This document shows, piece by piece, positions 5,416 to 7,920 of a DNA stretch of 7,920 nt. Under the pieces are notes generated by a model, which saw nothing but the letters and a program-made list of their open reading frames with translations, searched no databases and was not told the origin of the DNA. This stretch comes from Chloroflexota bacterium (lineage in GTDB: Bacteria > Chloroflexota > Anaerolineae > Anaerolineales > UBA11858), in assembly GCA_003513015.1 (NCBI GenBank), contig DOTA01000495.1:1-7920 (forward strand). Reading direction: 5' to 3'. The position numbers were made by a program, and so were the translations under genes. Numbering within the stretch: the first letter of the stretch is position 1; the number at the start of each line of letters is the position of its first letter.

Positions 5416-6801
5416 TTATCTTCCTTCCAATGCGGATAAGAGTTGTTCGGCTTGATCTACGCTGATTTTGCGGTCTTGCAGCATTTGCAAAATCATCATG
5501 CGTTCTTCCTCGCTGACGGGGTCTTTGGGTGCGCTGGGCGCGGAGGGCGGGGTTACAACCACCGCGGGGCGATCGTAATCGGTGTGCTGGTTATGCCTGC
5601 GCGCCTCACGCACGGCGGAGGCCCGCGCCTTGCGTTCCACTTTGCGTTGTGCCGCGGCAATTTTGCGCTCCAGGCGTTCTTGGGTACGCTGTGAGGCTTC
5701 GCCTGCTCGTTGGGCTGCACGAATTTTGGCATCTTCTAGGCGCTTTTCCAACTCGCGCATGCGCTCTTCCGATAACCCGGTGGCCCCTAAAGACATGGAA
5801 AGCCCGGCCAACTGCGTATTCAACTGTTCTTCGAGCATTTCCATTTGGACTTCGATTTGGCGGGTGGTTTGCTCGGTAATTTCATCGGCGAGCGAGCCAA
5901 TTTCAGCGCCAAAATCGATCTCGAAATCATCAAGGTCATCCAGGCTGCCGCCCTGGCCGACGATTTCAACATTGCCACCGGCCACGAGCTTCACCGCCGC
6001 CCCGCCATCGCCAACCGTGTAGGTATAAGTATTCTCTTTGATGGTTTCAGTTTCCGCATCGCTTTTGATGCGAATGCGCTGCGAACCGCACTCGATCTCA
6101 AAATGGGCGTTCACATCCGCGGGGATGTTGCAGCGGATCGAGCCGGCGGCTTTAATTGAATAGGCTTGCCAGGATACGGGTGCAAAATCTACGGTGGCGT
6201 TGCCGCCTACTTCGGTGGCAATCCCGCCGCTGACATCACGCAAATGCAGGTTTCCGCCCACCGTATTCAGCAGGGCTTGCCCGTCTACATCGCGCGCCAC
6301 CACATTGGAGCCAATCTGGATAACCTTCAAATCGCCGCGCACGCGTTTGGCGATTAATTGGCTGCCAATCGATTCGATATCAGCCTGGCCGACATCTTGC
6401 ACCAGGGCGCTGGAGCCTACGGTTTTGACGGATAAATGCTCGCGCACCCGGCGCACGGAGAGATCGGTGCCCACGGTCGCGGCCTCGGCACTGCCTACAT
6501 CGCGCACGGAAAGATCGGTGCCCACCGTGCCAACTACAACGGAACCGTCAATCGAGCGGAAACGGGCATTGCTACCCACTTGTTTCACCTCGATGCTGGC
6601 TTTTTGCGGCACATACAAAACACAATCGCGGGGACACGAAACGAAGATGATATCTTCGCGCGCCTCCAAAACGATATCGTTATCTGAACTAGATTTCACC
6701 AGAACCTCAAGCCGGTCCCAGCCCTTCACTTGGAGATCGCTGCCTACATTTTCAACCACGATCTGAGGGGACTCACTGGTTTCAAGGGTTTTCTTTGCCA
6801 T
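5416..6801 (-). CDS. Beta-repeat / coiled-coil protein with C-terminal SHOCT-like module
   Basis: A 461-residue protein, no signal peptide or TM segment. Residues about 75-205 form a regular repeat. V/I-G turns fall at 75, 93, 110, 128, 145, 163, 181 and 198, with matching hydrophobic half-steps at 102, 119, 137, 154, 172 and 190, a period of 8-9 residues. This is DUF4097-like, but with VG(S/T/G) replacing VSG. A second beta region (207-282) and an acidic hinge (about 287-300) follow. Residues about 305-400 are predicted helical coiled coil, first acidic, then strongly Arg/Lys/Ala-rich (QRTQERLERKIAAAQRK region). A Pro-rich linker (411-428) leads to the module RMMILQMLQDRKISVDQAEQLL (434-455), in which the usual Gly is Arg444. 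Start ATG 6801 has GAAGGAG 9 nt upstream and lies 1 nt after the DUF2089 stop. An in-frame TTG at 6822 is less likely. Function is unknown; it is probably a structural or scaffold protein. Confidence 0.87.
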   Translation of the reverse strand: MAKKTLETSESPQIVVENVGSDLQVKGWDRLEVLVKSSSDNDIVLEAREDIIFVSCPRDCVLYVPQKASIEVKQVGSNARFRSIDGSVVVGTVGTDLSVRDVGSAEAATVGTDLSVRRVREHLSVKTVGSSALVQDVGQADIESIGSQLIAKRVRGDLKVIQIGSNVVARDVDGQALLNTVGGNLHLRDVSGGIATEVGGNATVDFAPVSWQAYSIKAAGSIRCNIPADVNAHFEIECGSQRIRIKSDAETETIKENTYTYTVGDGGAAVKLVAGGNVEIVGQGGSLDDLDDFEIDFGAEIGSLADEITEQTTRQIEVQMEMLEEQLNTQLAGLSMSLGATGLSEERMRELEKRLEDAKIRAAQRAGEASQRTQERLERKIAAAQRKVERKARASAVREARRHNQHTDYDRPAVVVTPPSAPSAPKDPVSEEERMMILQMLQDRKISVDQAEQLLSALEGR

Positions 6802-6802
6802 G

Positions 6803-7189
6803 TTAAGATTCTCCTTCTTCAAGCTGGCGCATGGCCTCCTCGTAACTGATTTCGCCTCTTTCGAGCGATTCGAGGATAGCCCGGCGCTCCTGATCAGTTA
6901 AACCGGAGGCATCACCCTCGCCCGGTTGGTAGCCCATCGCCCGGATGACATCATGCAAGCGGTTCCGAATGGTGGGATACGAGAGGCCCATTTCAGCCTC
7001 AACGCGCGTGATCTTGCCTTCACAGCGCACAAAGGTTTCCACAAAAGCCAATTGCTCCGCGGAGAGTTGCGCAAAAAAAGCGCCTGGAGCAAAACGTCCT
7101 TCGATGGTGCTATCGCAATCGCGGCAGTAAATCCGGGTGACAGTGATCTCGCCGTTACAAAGCGGACAATTGGTGGGGAGAGAGCGCAT
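6803..7189 (-). CDS. DUF2089-family zinc-ribbon/helix-turn-helix regulator
   Basis: A 128-residue protein. The zinc ribbon is C8-x2-C11 and C22-x2-C25 (CPLC...CRDC). It is followed by the family's IEGRF segment (29-33) and a helix-turn-helix at about 57-84 with putative recognition helix YPTIRNRLHDVI (71-82). The C-terminus is a SHOCT-like module, ERRAILESLERGEISYEEAM (101-120). DUF2089 proteins are annotated as putative DNA-binding proteins, and as first gene of the operon it is the natural candidate to control its own promoter. Start ATG 7189 is chosen because AAAAGGA lies 6 nt upstream (7196-7202). An upstream in-frame TTG at 7213 is less likely. The stop is 1 nt before the next start, and the next gene's Shine-Dalgarno is inside this coding sequence. 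Confidence 0.93.
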   Translation of the reverse strand: MRSLPTNCPLCNGEITVTRIYCRDCDSTIEGRFAPGAFFAQLSAEQLAFVETFVRCEGKITRVEAEMGLSYPTIRNRLHDVIRAMGYQPGEGDASGLTDQERRAILESLERGEISYEEAMRQLEEGES

Positions 7190-7239
7190 AAAATATCCTT
7201 TTCTGAACGCCAAGCGTCCAATCTTTTATCATTACTCGC

Positions 7240-7267
7240 ATTATACACTTGATTTAAGAAAAGTCAA
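7240..7267 (-). promoter_or_regulatory. Predicted sigma70-type promoter of the five-gene operon
   Basis: On the minus strand, -35 TTGACT (7267-7262) and -10 TATAAT (7245-7240) are separated by 16 nt. The -10 is perfect and the -35 differs at one base. Transcription would start near 7233, giving a leader of about 45 nt before the DUF2089 ATG at 7189. It lies in an AT-rich patch, as strong promoters often do. Confidence 0.82.
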
Positions 7268-7269
7268 GT
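7247..7269. promoter_or_regulatory. Candidate operator: inverted repeat over the -35 and spacer
   Basis: ACTTGA (7247-7252) and TCAAGT (7264-7269) form a perfect 6-bp inverted repeat with an 11-nt spacer. One arm overlaps the -35 hexamer and the other lies just upstream of the -10. A dimeric repressor bound here would block RNA polymerase. The DUF2089 protein is the obvious candidate, but this is inference. Confidence 0.45.
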
Positions 7270-7274
7270 TTATT

Positions 7275-7289
7275 TTTGATAATATCAAA
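7275..7289. promoter_or_regulatory. Candidate upstream regulator site: palindrome TTTGATA-A-TATCAAA
   Basis: A perfect 15-base palindrome (7-bp arms around one central A) sits 8-22 bp upstream of the -35 hexamer, about -43 to -57 relative to the predicted start. That position suits an activator or the second site of a cooperative repressor. AT-rich DNA yields such palindromes by chance fairly often. Confidence 0.4.
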
Positions 7290-7380
7290 TATTACTTAAA
7301 CATTATTAATTTTTATGCATTTTCTACAATTTTTATCATCTGAATCGGGGAAAATAGATGCTGTATTCAAAAAGCAGGAT

Positions 7381-7401
7381 GTAACTGCTCAGCCTGCGTA
7401 G
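7381..7401 (+). repeat. Dispersed short repeat, copy 2 (GTAACTGCTCAGCC type)
   Basis: GTAACTGCTCAGCCTGC matches the copy at 3079-3095 with a few changes. It continues as GTAGAAA, which resembles the AGCCTGAGTAGGAA string at about 7609-7622. It is the left end of the repeat-rich stretch downstream of feoB. Confidence 0.5.
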
Positions 7402-7408
7402 AAATAGA

Positions 7409-7448
7409 ACGTGAATAACACGAATTAAACGGATGCTCGCAAATAAGG
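7409..7448. repeat. Degenerate ~10-bp tandem repeats
   Basis: Four consecutive 10-base units, ACGTGAATAA, CACGAATTAA, ACGGATGCTC and GCAAATAAGG, share a loose pattern around CGAAT/CGCAAAT. Strings of this kind (minus-strand TTAATTCGTGTTATTCACG) occur between genes in many environmental bacterial genomes, from memory rather than from a search. No function is evident. Confidence 0.4.
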
Positions 7449-7456
7449 CCCAACAA

Positions 7457-7474
7457 GTAATTGCTCAACCTGTA
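7457..7474 (+). repeat. Dispersed short repeat, copy 3 (GTAATTGCTCAACC type)
   Basis: GTAATTGCTCAACCTGTA is in direct orientation relative to the copies at 7381 and 3079. It begins 76 bp after copy 2. Confidence 0.5.
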
Positions 7475-7551
7475 ATCATATTGACCCATTAAATTCACCA
7501 CCCAGGCCCAATATCTGTGCCCTGACACAGTGCAGGTGAGGCTCAAAGGAT

Positions 7552-7585
7552 CACAAAGATTTCTTGGGGCCTTCGCGTCTTTGTG
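7552..7585. repeat. Inverted repeat CACAAAGA ... TCTTTGTG
   Basis: Perfect 8-bp arms (7552-7559 and 7578-7585) flank an 18-nt spacer that includes CCTTCGCG. The string with CTTTGTG and CCTTCGCGTC resembles a common intergenic repeat class. It is not followed by a T run, so it is not a terminator. Confidence 0.45.
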
Positions 7586-7633
7586 GCAAAAAAGACAGCT
7601 TGTGGCTAGCCTGAGTAGGAACAACAGGGCAAC

Positions 7634-7660
7634 AAAAAAGCCCTCAATGGTGTTGAGGGC
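7634..7660 (-). terminator. Intrinsic terminator of feoB
   Basis: An 8-bp perfect stem pairs GCCCTCAA (7640-7647) with TTGAGGGC (7653-7660) around a 5-nt loop. On the minus strand it is followed directly by six T residues (7639-7634). It lies 26 nt past the feoB stop and separates that gene from the five-gene operon. Confidence 0.9.
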
Positions 7661-7686
7661 CTAAAATCATCCGTGATTGGCTGGAA

Positions 7687-7920
7687 TCACACCAACCCTG
7701 CCACCAAACGCCAGATTTGTGCTACAACAAACGTAACCGCAAAACCCATCCCCAGGGGTAAAAGCGCTGCCGCGGCAGCCCATTTTTTGCTGCCGGTTTC
7801 TTTATAGATCGTGTAAATAGTTGTGCTGCACGGATTGTGCAGGAGGCTGAAGAGCATCAGATTCACCGCGGTAAGCGTCGTCCATCCCCCCCTTGTCAGG
7901 AGCGACTTGACCGCGTCGTT
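7687..7920 (-). CDS. feoB: Ferrous iron transporter FeoB, C-terminal end only
   Basis: The last 77 codons of a gene that enters from the right edge; the reading frame is open to 7920 and stops with TGA at 7689-7687. The segment shows the conserved FeoB C-terminal core: [20 protein letters not shown] followed by [17 protein letters not shown], where the N-P-C-S/V-x-T-I string and the E-T-G-S-x-K-W loop are characteristic. Two membrane segments are visible, one ending at the NPC motif and one in the last ~30 residues ([19 protein letters not shown]). FeoB imports Fe2+ across the cytoplasmic membrane using an N-terminal GTPase domain, which lies outside the window. No FeoA or FeoC follows it here; the terminator is immediately downstream. 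Confidence 0.93.
   Translation of the reverse strand, partial: NDAVKSLLTRGGWTTLTAVNLMLFSLLHNPCSTTIYTIYKETGSKKWAAAAALLPLGMGFAVTFVVAQIWRLVAGLV

Larger units (their letters stand above)
7190..7686. other. Non-coding stretch between feoB and the five-gene operon
   Basis: I see no credible gene in these 497 bases. From feoB inward it holds the feoB terminator (7634-7660), a run of degenerate short repeats (7381-7621), a strongly AT-rich patch (about 7240-7345), and the operon promoter with overlapping dyads (7240-7289). An open frame at 7367-7624 on the minus strand is built from the repeats and is rejected as a gene. Confidence 0.7.

Noticed and set aside
5582..6022. Arg/Ser-rich plus-strand open frame
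   Set aside because: It is antisense to the Arg/Ala coiled-coil codons of the 461-residue protein; its composition follows from the codon pattern of that gene.
7271..7345. AT-rich patch considered as a replication origin
   Set aside because: There are no DnaA-box clusters and no replication genes; the AT richness is better explained by the promoter region.
7367..7624. 85-residue open frame on the minus strand after feoB
   Set aside because: It is composed of the intergenic repeats, has no convincing Shine-Dalgarno, an irregular Cys/His/Trp-rich composition with no recognisable family, and lies directly after the feoB terminator with no promoter visible.

Overview
All genes in this window lie on the minus strand, so the region reads right to left. 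The organism looks like an uncultured or environmental bacterium. A Chloroflexota (Anaerolineae-type) genome is my best guess, based on the DUF2089 / SHOCT-like / DUF4097 gene set and the style of the intergenic repeats. No rRNA or marker gene is present to prove it.

Right edge (about 7920-7620): the last 77 codons of a FeoB-type ferrous iron transporter, followed by a strong intrinsic terminator. Next is about 370 bp of non-coding DNA with degenerate short repeats and an AT-rich patch. The patch carries a near-consensus promoter overlapped by dyad symmetries.

Centre (7189-3344): a tight five-gene operon with its own promoter (7240-7267) and terminator (about 3214-3254). In transcription order the genes encode: (1) a DUF2089 zinc-ribbon/helix-turn-helix regulator; (2) a 461-residue protein with an 8-9-residue beta repeat, a charged coiled coil and a C-terminal helical module; (3) a 235-residue protein with a membrane hairpin; (4) a 129-residue soluble paralogue of gene 3; (5) a 311-residue DUF4097-type protein with 9-residue VSG(D/E) repeats. 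Each of the five proteins carries exactly one copy of a ~30-residue SHOCT-like helical module, C-terminal in genes 1, 2 and 5 and N-terminal in genes 3 and 4. This is the most interesting part of the window. It looks like one self-contained multiprotein assembly with its own regulator. By analogy with Firmicute YvlB/LiaX proteins, which join a SHOCT-like module to a DUF4097 region, an envelope-stress or membrane-associated role is plausible but not shown.

Left part (3009-1): a monocistronic 12-TM-type MFS exporter with its own terminator. Then comes a second transcription unit with a very good promoter (1392-1420). It encodes a stand-alone receiver-domain response regulator, a two-part GNAT-family protein whose start overlaps the regulator's stop (ATGA), and the first eight codons of a further gene running off the left edge.

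The plus strand has many long open frames over the minus-strand genes, but none looks like a real gene.
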